From: Neocallimastix lanati (nom. inval.)
Taxonomy: Eukaryota > Neocallimastigomycota > Neocallimastigomycetes > Neocallimastigales > Neocallimastigaceae
Length of the DNA: 64,000 nucleotides
NCBI GenBank assembly: GCA_016946835.1
Contig: JACVTC010000022.1
Span: 1,050,001-1,114,000 of the forward strand
Direction: 5' to 3'
Shown here piece after piece: positions 17,170 through 39,712 of this stretch. Position 1 is the stretch's first letter. The number at the start of each line of letters is the position of its first letter. Under the pieces are notes generated by a model. That model saw only the letters and a list, made by a program, of their open reading frames with translations. It did no database searches and was not told the DNA's origin. Position numbers and translations under genes: made by a program.

Positions 17170-18310
17170 TATCAAAGTAATGATCAAATGAAAAAGATTA
17201 TCCGAATTCTATAGCAATTATTATTAATAATTAAAATTTTTCATAATTAAAAATTCATAATTGTTTAAAAATTTAATATTTTTTTTAAAATATAAAAAAA
17301 AAAAAAAAAAAAATATTAAAAATATCTTTATCATTAAATATTTCTAAATAAATATTTTATTATTATTTTTATTTTAATATTTTTATTAGTTAATTGTTAT
17401 ATCTATATCATTAATCTTTTGAATAATATAAAACAAATTTTCTATTAAATATTTTTATTTTTATTTTTATAATAATATTAATAATTTTTATACTATAAAC
17501 CAAAAATTATCAATTAAAATATATAATAAAAATTAAATATTTTTATTAATAACTTTTATATCTATATTAATTGTTTGAATATTATAAAATTAATAAGCAT
17601 GAATGTTAAAAAAAATTCTTTTTTTAAAAACTTTTATTTATATACATTTATTTTTTAAGAATATTTTATTTTTAAAGAATATTATATTTATATATTTAAT
17701 TTAAAGATCTTATAAATCTTTTATATTAATAAAAATATTAATTTTTTTGAAAAACATTTCATATTCTATTTATTTTTAAGAATATTTAATGAATATATAT
17801 ATATATTTATATATTAAGATATATAATCCTTTTTAAATTTTAAATATATATATATATATTTTATTTTAAATTTATTAATAGATTTCAAAAATATTTTATT
17901 TTTTTCAAATATATATAAAATGAAAATTTCAAAAATATTTTATTTTATTTTATTTTTTTTTTTTTAATAATACTTTATTTTTAAAGAATACTTTATTTAT
18001 ATATTAATTTTTATTAAAATAAAAGTATTCTTTTTTAAAAAATTTATTATTTTTAAAAATATTTAAAAAATATTTTTTTTTTTTTTTTTTAGACTAGGAA
18101 GAGAATACACTTCCAGTGCTTAATTAAATAGATTAGAATATTTTTATGTATTAAATTTTTTTATTTTTTTAAAAAAAAAATACAATATATAATTAAAAGA
18201 TACAACAAATAAAATGTATTTAAAAGATTAAGTAAAATATAAAATAATAAAAATAAAATAAAACAAAAACAATTTTTAAATAATAAAGAATAAAAATAAG
18301 TTCAAAAGTT
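17170..18310. other. AT-rich interior of the MULE-like element, no gene
   Basis: Pure A/T-rich sequence. Short GC-bearing motifs near 18092-18120 (GGAAGAGAATACACTTCC, a small hairpin) are the only distinctive feature. Confidence 0.55.
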
Positions 18311-18339
18311 AAAAAAATTTCGGTGTGATGTATACTATG

Positions 18340-18900
18340 TTTAGTAACATGATCTTAAGATTAAGAGCTGGTTACAAATGTAATACCACTATTGAAATTA
18401 GAAATGGTAGATTTTCTGACGATTGTCCTAAATTCTGCCCTTGTTGTGGAAAAGGTGAACAATCTTTTATTCATTAGATATTTGAATGATCTATCTTTTC
18501 TTTATGTCGATGTAAATCTTTTAGATTTCATAGATGACCTTTTCATTTTATTTGCAAATAAAATAAGGAATCTTTTCTTACTTCCTTTATATTCTAATAT
18601 TTTAGAATATGAAAATTTCATAAACAGGTATATTTATTTATTCTCTCTTGGTGAAATTTCAGTTTAGATGAGCTACAATTCGATATTAGGGAACAGAAAC
18701 ATTTAAGTGAACAACTTTTAAAAAGTTCACAGGGGTCTACTGTTCCGTATATTGTGGGGCTTGAGGAATATCTTACTGATACAATACCGATCATCAGTAG
18801 CTCTCTTGAGTTACTTTTTGAGATGTTTAACAAAAACACTTTCATTACCAAGAGTGCCGATGTCGTACCGATATGTCAAAAGGAATAGTTCAGTTAGAAG
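18340..18900 (+). pseudogene. LINE-like (non-LTR retrotransposon) fragments, degenerate
   Basis: In one frame with stops, the first part reads LRLRAGYKCNTTIEIRNGRF, then SDDCPKFCPCCGKGEQSFIH, then stop, IFE, stop, SIFSLCRCKSF. This resembles the cysteine-bearing C-terminal region of LINE polyproteins (C-P-x-C-G…H-x-x-x-E/C). Further on come LDELQFDIREQKHLSEQLL and LELLFEMFNKNTFITKSADV with VPICQKE, which resembles the start of a LINE reverse transcriptase (…FNK…VVPI-K-K-G). The expected order is reversed, so two fragments may be joined. Base composition is less AT-biased than the surroundings. Identification is tentative. Confidence 0.4.
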
Positions 18901-19079
18901 TCCTGTTAATTCTCATCAATACACATTAACTAACAGCACAGTTCCGAACATAGAACCCATAGTAAGTAATTCAACTTTTGATGATCTTTCTTGTTCAGGG
19001 GGGAGTTTAGTGGATGTTACTTCTTTGTTTTATTATTTTTGATTTTAATGATGATCCAATTAAACACATAAACTTAAAT

Positions 19080-19243
19080 GAGGATATTCAAGGATGAGCT
19101 TGAATAAATTTCTAGTATTTATAAATTTGAAGTTATCGTAATTAGTACCCTTAATTCCTTGGAATTTATACCAATATGATTCAATAACATCTTTGAATTT
19201 AGTGATATTCTTTTTTTTTTAATTTTCTTGTAGAGCAACCAGT

Positions 19244-19275
<32 letters not shown>

Positions 19276-19408
19276 CAACCAAGAATAATGTGGGCATGGA
19301 AGGGATATGATTTATGAGATTCTTTAATAATACATTTAGAATTTTCTCCATTTACAAAAAGCATTTTATTTGAAAAGAAGTACAAAAGCCAGCAATTAGA
19401 AATACTTT

Positions 19409-19420
<12 letters not shown>
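19080..19420 (-). pseudogene. Possible transposase N-terminal remnant (FLYWCH-like)
   Basis: The minus strand reads FKDVIESYWYKFQGIKGTNY, DNFKFINTRNLFKLILEYPH in one segment. In another it reads NGENSKCIIKESHKSYPFHA, HIILG, broken by long A/T tracts. A Cys followed by a His-x-His pair would fit a FLYWCH-type zinc finger often found at the start of MULE proteins. This is a weak match only. Confidence 0.3.
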
Positions 19421-19449
<29 letters not shown>

Positions 19450-19622
19450 ATTCAATAATGTGGAATTGGAATTCATAGTCCACTTTCTAGTCTTTTTAAA
19501 TTTTAAATACATATATATAATTTTTATTTCAAATACTTTTTATAGATTTCAAGAATAATTTATTTTTTTTAAATAAATATATATAATGAAAATTTCAAAA
19601 ATTATTTTTTTTTTTATTTTTA

Positions 19623-19639
<17 letters not shown>

Positions 19640-19655
<16 letters not shown>

Positions 19656-19750
19656 CACCTTTAACCCTAATTTGACATTATTTTATTAAAATGATTTATT
19701 CAATAATTTATTTATTAGAATTTTAATAAGTCACATTTTTCAAAATGCAA
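19640..19750 (-). repeat. Right terminal inverted repeat of the 4.6-kb element
   Basis: This is the reverse-complement partner of 15111-15221. It ends in CAAAATGCAA on the plus strand. Divergence of perhaps a fifth of positions shows that the element is old. Confidence 0.82.
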
Positions 19751-19937
19751 CTTTCCGAAAATTGGATCACTACCAATTTTAATATTATTTAAAATTTATT
19801 ATTTTAATTATTTATTAATGAAATAAAATTAATACATGGATAAATAGTCAATAATATAAATGAACAATATTAAATAATAAATTTTTATTATTAAATTTTA
19901 TTTTAATTAAAAAATGTATAGTATTAAATATATTTTA

Positions 19938-24998
<5,061 letters not shown>

Positions 24999-25616
24999 TT
25001 TTAGTTGTTTTACTTATATATTGTGAATGTCTAATAATTGAATGATATTTTTTAATATAAATATATATAATTGGGTATGATTCTTTATTTATTTACGTGA
25101 ATTTTTATTATATAATATCAATTATAAATAATTATTATTAATGTTTTCTTTATGTAAAATCATTTAAATAAAAAATTAATTCAATATTTTTAAAGATATT
25201 TATTTTTAAAAAGACAATTTATATTTAAATAATTGAAATTTAATAATTTATATACATATTATTTATTTTATATTGAATAACTATTTTATAATATATATTT
25301 TAAATTAAAATTAATCATAGAATATATATGTCAAAGTTTAAAATTAATAAATATTTTTGAAATATAGAATTTTCATTTTTTTTTTTTTAAATATTATAAA
25401 ATTAATTAAAAAATTGTAATAAAATTTTTTACATTTTATTAATGAAGGTTATTAAATTATTTTATAAATTGTGTATATTTATAATATACAATTATAAAAT
25501 TACAGCTCTCAAATTCAAATTTTTAATAAAAGAAAAATATTCATTAATAAATTAGAATTTACTTTTTAGTATTTTTTTTTTCAAATTTTTATATTAACAT
25601 AAATTCCGTTAATAAT
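24999..25616. promoter_or_regulatory. Shared divergent intergenic region (APC4 / 25617 gene)
   Basis: The 618 bases separate the start codons of two head-to-head genes, so both promoters and 5' UTRs must lie here. The sequence is almost pure A/T; no specific element could be recognised. ATAATATACAATTATAAAATTACAG near 25479-25503 includes an inverted segment. Confidence 0.45.
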
Positions 25617-26995
25617 ATGAATATTAGAATAACAGAAAAAGCAATTGATAATTTTATAAAAAAGGAAAAACAAAATGATAAAAATTTTATAGAATTATTT
25701 CCCAATGTTGACCTAAATAAAATTGTATTTCAATACTATTATTCAGAAACATAAATTATACATAATATGAATTATCTTTAATTGAATACGTATTAATTAA
25801 TAATTATTTTTATTTTTATTTTATCTTATATTAACATTAGAAAGAAATTTTCAAAAATGACAATTATGAAAATTCAAATGATGATTATTCAAATGAATTA
25901 TGTTCATTTCAAGATGAACAAGAATATTTAGAGGATACTGATGATACTGATGAAAGTTTAATACTAGATGAAAAAGATAATGATATTAAATATATTGATA
26001 TTTTAAATAAAGAAAATAATTCTGAAAAAATTGAAATTATGGAAAAAAATGAAGATAATGATATTATTACACTTAAAAGAAGTAGTATAGATAGTCTGAA
26101 TGAAAATGATAGAATTAATGAAAAAGAAGATATAAAAGGAAATAAATTTCTTGAATTTTTAAGTAGAAATAACAAAACTAAAGTAAATATTAACATAATT
26201 AAATGTAGTAAAGGGGAGACAGAATTATGTAGTCAAAGAGATTTAATAAATCCTATAAATGTTCAAACTAATATTACTGAAACGTCTAAGTTTTCAATAC
26301 CAAATTTAGTAGAGAATTCAGGAACAAACGTTATTAATAATTATAAAAATAAAGAAGAAGAATTGAAAATAAATAATCACGATAATGATGATTTAAATAA
26401 AAATAATATTAAAAATGAAGAACATGAAGATATTGTTAAAAAACTTCAGAAACTTCTATTGAAACAAGAAAATGAAATATCAGAAATAAGGAATATAAAT
26501 AAAGATAATAAAAATGTTAAAGATAAAATTTCTAGTGTTAATAAAAATAATGATAAATATATGAGCAAAGAAGATATTTATAATAATGGAAAAAGATCTA
26601 ATGAAAATAATAAAATAAATCTTTTTGATAATAACAGGGATAATACTACATTGGATCCAGACATGATTTTATTTAAGGTTAAAAAATATGGAGAAGAAAT
26701 GGAACAAATGAAAAAAGAATTAATGAATAATTATTATTTAAATTGTAAACCTTTACATAAATTTTCAAATATTAAATATACTAATTATGGACAGAAAAAT
26801 GTAAAAGATGAAAATAACTATGAATCACAAATTGAAGAAATATCCTTAAAATCAGATTTTTGGAAGAGTTCGAATCTTGCAATTTCAAGAAAAGAACTGG
26901 ATATAAAGAATAATGAAGAATCGGCTGAAGAAAATTCTAACATGAGTGATAAACCGTTTTTGAAAGTTGATAATTACGTGTCGTGGGAAGAATGA
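25617..26995 (+). CDS. Unrecognised acidic, Asn/Lys/Glu-rich protein with possible CUE-like N-terminus
   Basis: Two exons, 25617-25724 and 25841-26995, joined in phase 0, encode 420 residues. The N-terminus reads MNIRITEKAIDNFIKKEKQN, then FIELFPNVDLNKI continuing as KEIFKNDNYE. The F-P-N-V-D motif followed by a helix is reminiscent of a ubiquitin-binding CUE domain, but this is a weak inference. An acidic stretch follows (EYLEDTDDTDESLILDEKDN), then Lys/Glu/Asn-rich helices with coiled-coil potential (IVKKLQKLLLKQENEISEIR; KKYGEEMEQMKKELMNNYYL). The end is less biased: SDFWKSSNLAISRKELDIKN and PFLKVDNYVSWEE, possibly a conserved motif. There is no signal peptide or membrane segment. It lies head to head with APC4. 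The gene is real by splicing and codon bias; the function is not recognised. Confidence 0.65.
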
Positions 26996-27167
26996 TATTA
27001 ATTATATTAATTCATTTAATATGAAATAAGTAAATATAATTTGTCAATATATTTAATAATTATTTAATGATACCTTTATTTTCAATCTTTTAATGATATT
27101 TTTTCAAAGTATTTTTATTAATTTTATTAATATACATATTTTTAAATTTATAATATAAAAAATTGTT

Positions 27168-27204
<37 letters not shown>

Positions 27205-27996
27205 ATTAATAATTAAATATTTATTAATTATTAGTTTTTTTTTTTTTTAATCTTTATATATTATATTTAACTACTATTTTAATTTTTAAAAAGTAATTTT
27301 ATAAATAAAGAATATAATTTGTTATTGTTTATATTATTAATATACTAAATTTAATTTAGAGATTTAAAAATTTACAATTATTTAATTACAATATATATTA
27401 ATATATTGAATCAATAAATTTATTTTATAATATAATTGAAGATGTATAATCTATCTATACAACAAGCTTATAGTAAATTGTTTTTTTTTATTGTTATTTT
27501 TTTTTTTTTATGGATAATAGACCTTACAATATATAAAAAAATTATAAAATATATATATACATACATATATAAATAAAAATAATATTACTGTATATATTAA
27601 TATCAAATAATATTAATTATAAATTTATTTTAATTTAGAATAAATAAAAAAGTCTTAAATTTAATTATTAATTATTATGAAATATTAATATAAACTCAAA
27701 TATCTTTTTGCTTCCTTATTTATTTCTGTTTTTGTTATAATAATAACAATAAAAAAAAAAAAAAAAAAAGACTATTTATTAAATTGTTGTAATTAAAGGA
27801 TATATAGGTAAAAAAAAAAGATATAAAAAAATTTCGAAGATTTTTTAATTTAATATAGATATTTTTATGTATTTTTTATATGAGATATAAATAAATATAA
27901 ACTTATAAAACATTAAACTCAAAGTAAAATATGAATTTATATTTATTAATATTTATTGTTTTAATATGTTTTTTCTTTTTAATTCTTTTAAATTAT

Positions 27997-28039
<43 letters not shown>

Positions 28040-29171
28040 ACAGGTGTATTAAAAAATAGAATTTTAATAAATATTAATAAATATTAATAAATATTATTAA
28101 AATTTATTAATATAAGTGTTTATAACTTTAAAATATTAAATTTATTATATTTTAGTAATATATAATTTTTATAATTATAATTTAAAAATAAGTAATTAAA
28201 AGATATAAAATTTTATGAAGTAAAGAATTTTTTTTTTTTATAATTTTAATTTTATTATTTTTTATTCATTCAGTATTTGGTAAAGCAATATAAAGATATG
28301 ATAGATTTAAAATATATGAAATAAAACAAAATTAAAACAGAATATAAATAGATAACAATACTTTTGAAATCAACGAAAATAATTTTTTAAAATTATTTAT
28401 TATTTATTTGATTATTTAGGCGTAAAAGTAATTTCAAAAAAACAAGAAAAAAATAAAAATAAAAATAAAAATAAAAATAAAAATAAAAATAAAAATAAAA
28501 TAAAATAAAATAAAATAAAATAAAATAAAATAAAAATATATAAAAAATTAAAAATAGAATCAAAAACAAAAATAAAAAAAAGAACAAAAAAAAACAAAAA
28601 CAAAACAAAAACAAAAAACAAATTAAATTTAAATAATTATTTTAATAAAAAATATATTTATAGTAAATAAATAATAAATACCATTATAAGAAGATAAAAT
28701 AAAATAATCAAACTATATAATAAAAATTTTAAACAATAATTAATTCAAAAAATAAAATATTAATCATTTCCTTTATGAAAAATTTTAGAGTTAATTGATT
28801 GAACAATTTTAACAATATGTTATTTCAATTATAATATTTTTATTAATCGTCAATAAATATATAAAATAACTATATATTATTATATTATTCCAATCTTCAT
28901 TTTATTTATAAAACATAATTTAAATTAGAAATAATATTAAAATCAAGTATTCATTTTGTTGTATTAGAAAATATATTTACTAACATATCTTTTTGATATA
29001 TTTTTTCCAATATATTTTTTTTTATTTTATTTTTTTTTTGGATTTCAAAATTTCAATAAAATTATTTCATAATGGAAGATAAAGTAATATATATTATTTA
29101 TATTTTAAAAGTATTTTTAAATAATTTATATTAATAAATTAAAAAATATATTTTTTAAAATAGTAAATGTC
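26996..29171. other. AT-rich intergenic sequence, no gene
   Basis: It contains an (AAAT)n tract at about 27170-27204, a long poly(T) at about 28000-28035, and an (AAAAT)n tract at 28445-28535. The small minus-strand frames over the last tract are simple-repeat artefacts. At 29072 an ATGGAAGATAAAG followed by GTAATA could be a non-coding or uORF-bearing first exon of the next gene. Confidence 0.65.
28445..28535. repeat. (AAAAT)n / (AAAATA)n microsatellite
   Basis: A run of AAAAAT units turning into AAAAT units. Translations of its reverse strand give only Phe/Tyr/Leu repeats. Confidence 0.85.
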
Positions 29172-35373
<6,202 letters not shown>

Positions 35374-35718
35374 AAACATTATTTTTATTTTTATTATTTT
35401 ATTTTATATATTAATATAAGTATAATTACAATGTAGTTATATTTATTTTAATTTTTTATTATAGAATTGTTATTAAAATTATTCTCTCCTTTTTTTTTTT
35501 TTTTTTTTTTTTTATTTATAATATCATATGTGAAGAAATATAATAAATAGTAAGATATTTAAAAGTAAAAACATAACAAATATACAAATTAATAAAAAAT
35601 AATATATTTGATTAAAAAAAAGGGGGGGACAAAAAGTTATATATAAATCTATGGATCATCTTTTTAGTATATAAAATAATGATAATAAAGTTTAGATATC
35701 AAAATACAGCGTATAATG

Positions 35719-35764
<46 letters not shown>

Positions 35765-35790
35765 GTTTTTTAAATTATACAAAACAAAAT

Positions 35791-35824
<34 letters not shown>

Positions 35825-36459
35825 ATAATATTTTAAAACTTTTAGTAATATATAATATATATATTTTTTTATTTCCAATAATAACACATTTAAATTATAA
35901 TAAAAAAGATTAAAATATATTTAATATTAATATATATAATAATAATTATATTTTATTATAATAAAATCTTTTTTTTTTCTTTAAAAAAAAAATAATAATA
36001 AAAATAATAATAATATGTCTTTTAAAGAGACATTTAAATAATATAAAAATAAAATAATAATAATTAATAATAATTAAATATATATTTCCTTTTAATATAT
36101 TTGATATTTATTTTTAATTTTTCATTATTTAATAGTTTTAGGTGAATCAGCGAAGATATTTTATTTTTATTTTTATTTTTTTTCTATTAATTATTAAAAT
36201 TTTGATATTGTCAAATTAATTATTAATTTATTATATTAATATGTTGTATATATATCGATCTAATTGATACTTTTTTTTTTTTTTAAAATAAAAAAATTAA
36301 GTATTAGTTTTTTAATAAATATTATTAAATAAAGTTTAAAAAAAAAAAAAAAATTAGAAATTATATTGATTAATAAAATTAATATAGTCATTTTTAAAGA
36401 TTAAATAAATAAATGAATAATAAATATATCTATAAAATAAAGACTATAAATATTTAATC
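35374..36459. terminator. Convergent 3' region between USP7 and STYX-like genes
   Basis: About 1.1 kb of A/T sequence between two convergent stop codons, including long poly(A) runs at about 35719-35760 and 35793-35820. It must contain both 3' UTRs and polyadenylation sites; no particular signal can be assigned. Open frames across the poly(A) are artefacts. Confidence 0.45.
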
Positions 36460-36641
36460 TTAATCATCATCTTCATCGTCAACATTATTATCATCATCAC
36501 TATCTCTTTTTCTATTTTTTTTGTATGTAGTTTCCGAACTATTTTCTGTACTATTTTTTGCTTTAAATATTGGCTCATATTCCTAATAAATTATTTATGA
36601 AAATTTCAAATTTATTTATTAATATGTATCATTAAAAAATA

Positions 36642-36685
<44 letters not shown>

Positions 36686-37776
36686 TACCTTAAGTTGAAG
36701 CTCAAATCCCATGTTTGGCTTAATACAAAATCTTTTAGATTTAACCAATTTAAAAGCTTCATTATAAGATATATTTTTAGTTTCCATTAAATACGCAATT
36801 ACAAATGCTGGACTTCTTGAAATGCCTACATTACTATGAATTAATATTTTTCCTTTTGTATATAAAGCATTATTTATAAAATTTTTAACTTTTGTAAAAT
36901 TGGGAATTAAAATTTCTAATGGATTATCTGAGGCATTACTACATTAAATATATTTTTTATATATAATATACATAAACATATAATTATTTATTATTTATTA
37001 TTAATTAATAATAATATACTCTATTTGAATAATAATAATAATATATTATATATTTTATTATATTAATTAATAATTACATTATTAAATATATAAATTGACC
37101 CTTGAAATAAGGTTTTACAATTTTTTCTTCTTTGACATCATTGATACATAATATATGAGTAATTTTATTATCTTGTAAGAGCTTTAAATTTTTTGCACAA
37201 TAAAACGGTCCTAAAAAAAGACCAGGAATAATTTCTTGCATTTCTCTTCTCATTTCATACTTCCAAATATTTAAATTTGAATCATATTGTTCCTATTTTT
37301 AATATAAATTATTAAATATATTTTGATAAAGTTTACATTGAATAATAGCAATAATTAGTAATTATTAATTATTATAATTTATATTAATAATTAATAATTA
37401 ATAATTATTAATTAATAATTAATAATTAATAATTAATAATTATTATAATTTATATTAATAATTAATAGTTATTATAATTTATATTAATAATTATTATATT
37501 ACAAATTACATATTATTGTATTATTGAATGTATTGATAATCTTTTATGAAACAAAAATTTAAATAATCATTTCTTTTTTATATATTAATGTTATCTTTAT
37601 TACTATTTACATTATTATAATTATTATTAACTTCTGTTTTTATCCTTTTTTTTTTTTTTTTATTAAATATATAAAAATTTACTATAATTAAATATAAATA
37701 ATATGATATAAATTTATAGCATCTATAAATTATAATATTAATAAATTATATCAATATTTTTACTTACAATTTCCAT
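36460..37776 (-). CDS. STYX-like dual-specificity pseudophosphatase
   Basis: Four exons on the minus strand, 37776-37768, 37292-37078, 36938-36689 and 36582-36460 (TAA), encode 198 residues; phases agree. The fold matches STYX: KYEMRREMQEIIPGLFLGPF, then NKITHILCIND, then NASDNPLEILIPNFTKVKNF, then GKILIHSNVGISRSPAFVIA and KSKRFCIKPNMGFELQLKEY. At residue 110 the phosphatase loop reads H-S-N-V-G-I-S-R-S, so the catalytic Cys of H-C-x5-R is Ser (codon AGT). Human STYX has Gly there; it is inactive and binds phospho-partners such as ERK and FBXW7. Catalytic inactivity here is inferred. The C-terminus is short and acidic (DDDNNVDDEDDD). The first exon encodes only Met-Glu-Ile, a micro-exon. It converges on USP7. 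Confidence 0.9.
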
Positions 37777-37908
37777 CTTAATTATTTCCTATATTGCTAA
37801 AAAGTATAATTTATTGAATATTATTTACTGCTTATTGATTTATCGGACGAATGTATATTTGTATAAAAGTAAATTTTATTCTTATTAGAGAAAATTTTAT
37901 TATAAAAA

Positions 37909-37950
<42 letters not shown>

Positions 37951-38442
37951 TTAGTAGATTGATAAATAAAAAACTTTATTAAATGGTATATTTATATTAA
38001 TAAAATATAATTTATATTTATATTTTGATTTTGAAGTAATAATTTTCTTTAAAAAATTAATATATAATATTGCATTTTTTTTTTTTTTTATTAAATTATA
38101 ATTTAAAGATTTAATAATTCCATTTCTATGAAAAAATACTTTTACTAAAATTTTATATAAATTTTAATATTTGTTAATTTGATGACACAATTTTTTTTTT
38201 TTAGTTTTTTATTAAATTGTTTTATATGGTTGAACAATAATTATTATAAATAAATAAATAAATAAATAATAAATAAATAAATAATTAATTAATTATTAAT
38301 TTAACAAATATCTAGAAGTTTAAAATAATAAAATTTAATATTTGGTTTTGATTTTGATTATAAATTTTATTTAATTAGCATTTTCATTTATATTAACTTT
38401 TCAATATAGAATTTGGAAATCAGAAAAAAATTTTTATTTGAT
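37777..38442. other. AT-rich upstream region of the STYX-like gene
   Basis: It contains (ATT)n at about 37910-37950 and short AAAT runs near 38250-38284. No gene is seen. The promoter of the minus-strand STYX-like gene must lie in its left part, but no element is recognisable. Confidence 0.55.
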
Positions 38443-38727
38443 ATTTTTTTGAATCGAGTGCGTTTCGCAATATGACATATATGGCTTGTTTTTTTAATAA
38501 TTAAATAAATAATAAATATTCTTTTTTTTGTATATAATTTATTAATATTCAGTTGTAAAAATAATTTTTTATAATTCTTTTTTAATAAAATATATTATTA
38601 TTTCTTTTGAAATAGTTATTTAATAATATTTAATTGAAAAATATTATTATACATTTATTTAAAAATGTATGGCTTTATTTAAAAATATTTTTAAGCCACA
38701 TTATGAAATGCACGATATCACGATCTC
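38443..38727 (+). mobile_element. MITE copy B (MULE-related) with 12-bp flanking duplication
   Basis: The left end contains GAATCGAGTGCGTTTCGCAA; the right end contains AAGCCACATTATGAAATGCA CGATATC (reverse complement of the GATATCGTGCATTTC type). The flanks TTTTTATTTGAT at 38431-38442 and 38728-38739 are identical, a likely target-site duplication of 10-12 bp, as Mutator-type elements make. The interior is noncoding and matches copy A (14597-14848) in reverse orientation. Confidence 0.82.
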
Positions 38728-39019
38728 TTTTTATTTGATCCAAATCTAAAAAATTAAAGTTTTTAAAGAATTATTTTATTTAATATTAATTTTAATACTA
38801 TTTCTATTTTCGTTTGCTTATTTGATGTTTGCTATTTAATTGTTTTTAAATATGTCATTCTTTTATTTTAATTGTTTAATATCGTTTAATACCATTATAT
38901 ATATATATATATATATTTGTGTGTGTGTACTTTGAATGAAACTGATAAATCTTTCAAACATAAATTACAATCAATACAATTTATATTCATTGCATAATAA
39001 CACTTCTACATTATTTATT

Positions 39020-39712
39020 CGAACCAGGTTCTATCCTGGTTGTTAGTCCGCAGACTATCATATATAAGGCTCCCGGTTCGACCCCGCCCTTTGACCATTT
39101 TCCAGTTTTTCCTGAACAAAAGGTTTTATGGTAGATGGTGGTTAGGGTTTCCGTTTACAGGTAAGTATATCCCCCTCCCCTTAAATTCCGAAGTAATATA
39201 GACTAGACACTATCCTAACAGTGGGCCTGAGAGAGTTGCGCTAGTAACTATTAATATACTTACGAGTGAATTCCTAGCATATGGGTTCACATGCACGTAG
39301 CTAAACTACGAATAATCAATCTACTAACTAAATACTATTACCAAGTGGGCTAGCACGTGACTCAATTGGGTTATGTTACTCTAGCCTCGCTTCTAGGTAG
39401 TTAGGCACCGAAAAAGCATTCCGAGAAAAATCGTGCTAGAAAACCTCAGCAATAATATGTATGGTTAGAGCGTGAAATGAAATGTTTTTCCCAAACCCCT
39501 ACAATTTACCCCCTTGCCCAGTTGCACGCGTGACTTTGTTTTTCCTTTTATTTTTTAAAAAAAAATAAAAAAAATTCCGCCTATGCTGAACAAACAGTAA
39601 GGCTGTCCAGTAGGGACTTTATCCACAAAGTGTTGTGACTACCTTAATATTCCCATGTCTTGAGGGGGGCATAGGGCGGTACACACCGGAAAAAAAAAAG
39701 AAAAAAAAATAA
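39020..39712 (+). mobile_element. Full-length tRNA-derived SINE (GC-rich island, copy 2)
   Basis: This is a roughly 690-bp block of near-balanced base composition in an AT desert. The head reads CGAACCAGGTTCTATCCTGG, TTGTTAGTCCGCAG, and CCCGGTTCGACCCCGCCC, the last holding an RNA polymerase III B-box-like GGTTCGANNCC at about 39075-39085; an A-box-like TGGTTGTTAGTCCG lies upstream. The body has no open reading frame and ends in ACACACCGG plus an A-rich tail. The 10-base flanks ATTATTTATT at 39010-39019 and 39713-39722 are identical, as expected for a target-site duplication of a LINE-mobilised SINE. The head aligns with 14974-15098. A tRNA gene is less likely because the T-arm pairs imperfectly. 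Confidence 0.72.

Larger units (their letters stand above)
15111..19750. mobile_element. Decayed 4.6-kb MULE-like element with about 110-bp terminal inverted repeats
   Basis: The left terminus (15111-15221) begins TTGCATTTCGTAAAATGTGG, continues with CTTATTGAAATACTAATAAA and TGTCAAATTAGGGTTAAAG, and ends in a T-tract. The right terminus (19640-19750) read in reverse begins TTGCATTTTGAAAAATGTGA and contains TTAATAAAATAATG, TGTCAAATTAGGGTTAAAG and the same T-tract. The interior holds broken transposase-like and LINE-like coding fragments, listed separately, and no intact frame. The terminal sequence is shared with the two MITEs. No convincing target-site duplication was seen at its ends. Assignment to MULE/Mutator rests on the long TIRs and on the ESFNNYLNNLF-type transposase motif. 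Confidence 0.72.

Noticed and set aside
29072-29084. Upstream ATG (ATGGAAGATAAAG, then GTAATA) as the USP7 start
   Set aside because: Splicing to the next acceptor gives an immediate TAA in frame, so the start at 29172 is preferred. It may be a noncoding first exon.
35699-35913. Poly-Lys/poly-Phe frames over the A-tract
   Set aside because: Homopolymer artefacts in the convergent 3' region of USP7 and the STYX-like gene.
39022-39100. Functional tRNA gene at the GC-rich island head
   Set aside because: A/B boxes are present but the T-stem pairs only in part and no acceptor stem can be drawn. A diverged copy exists at 14974, favouring a SINE.
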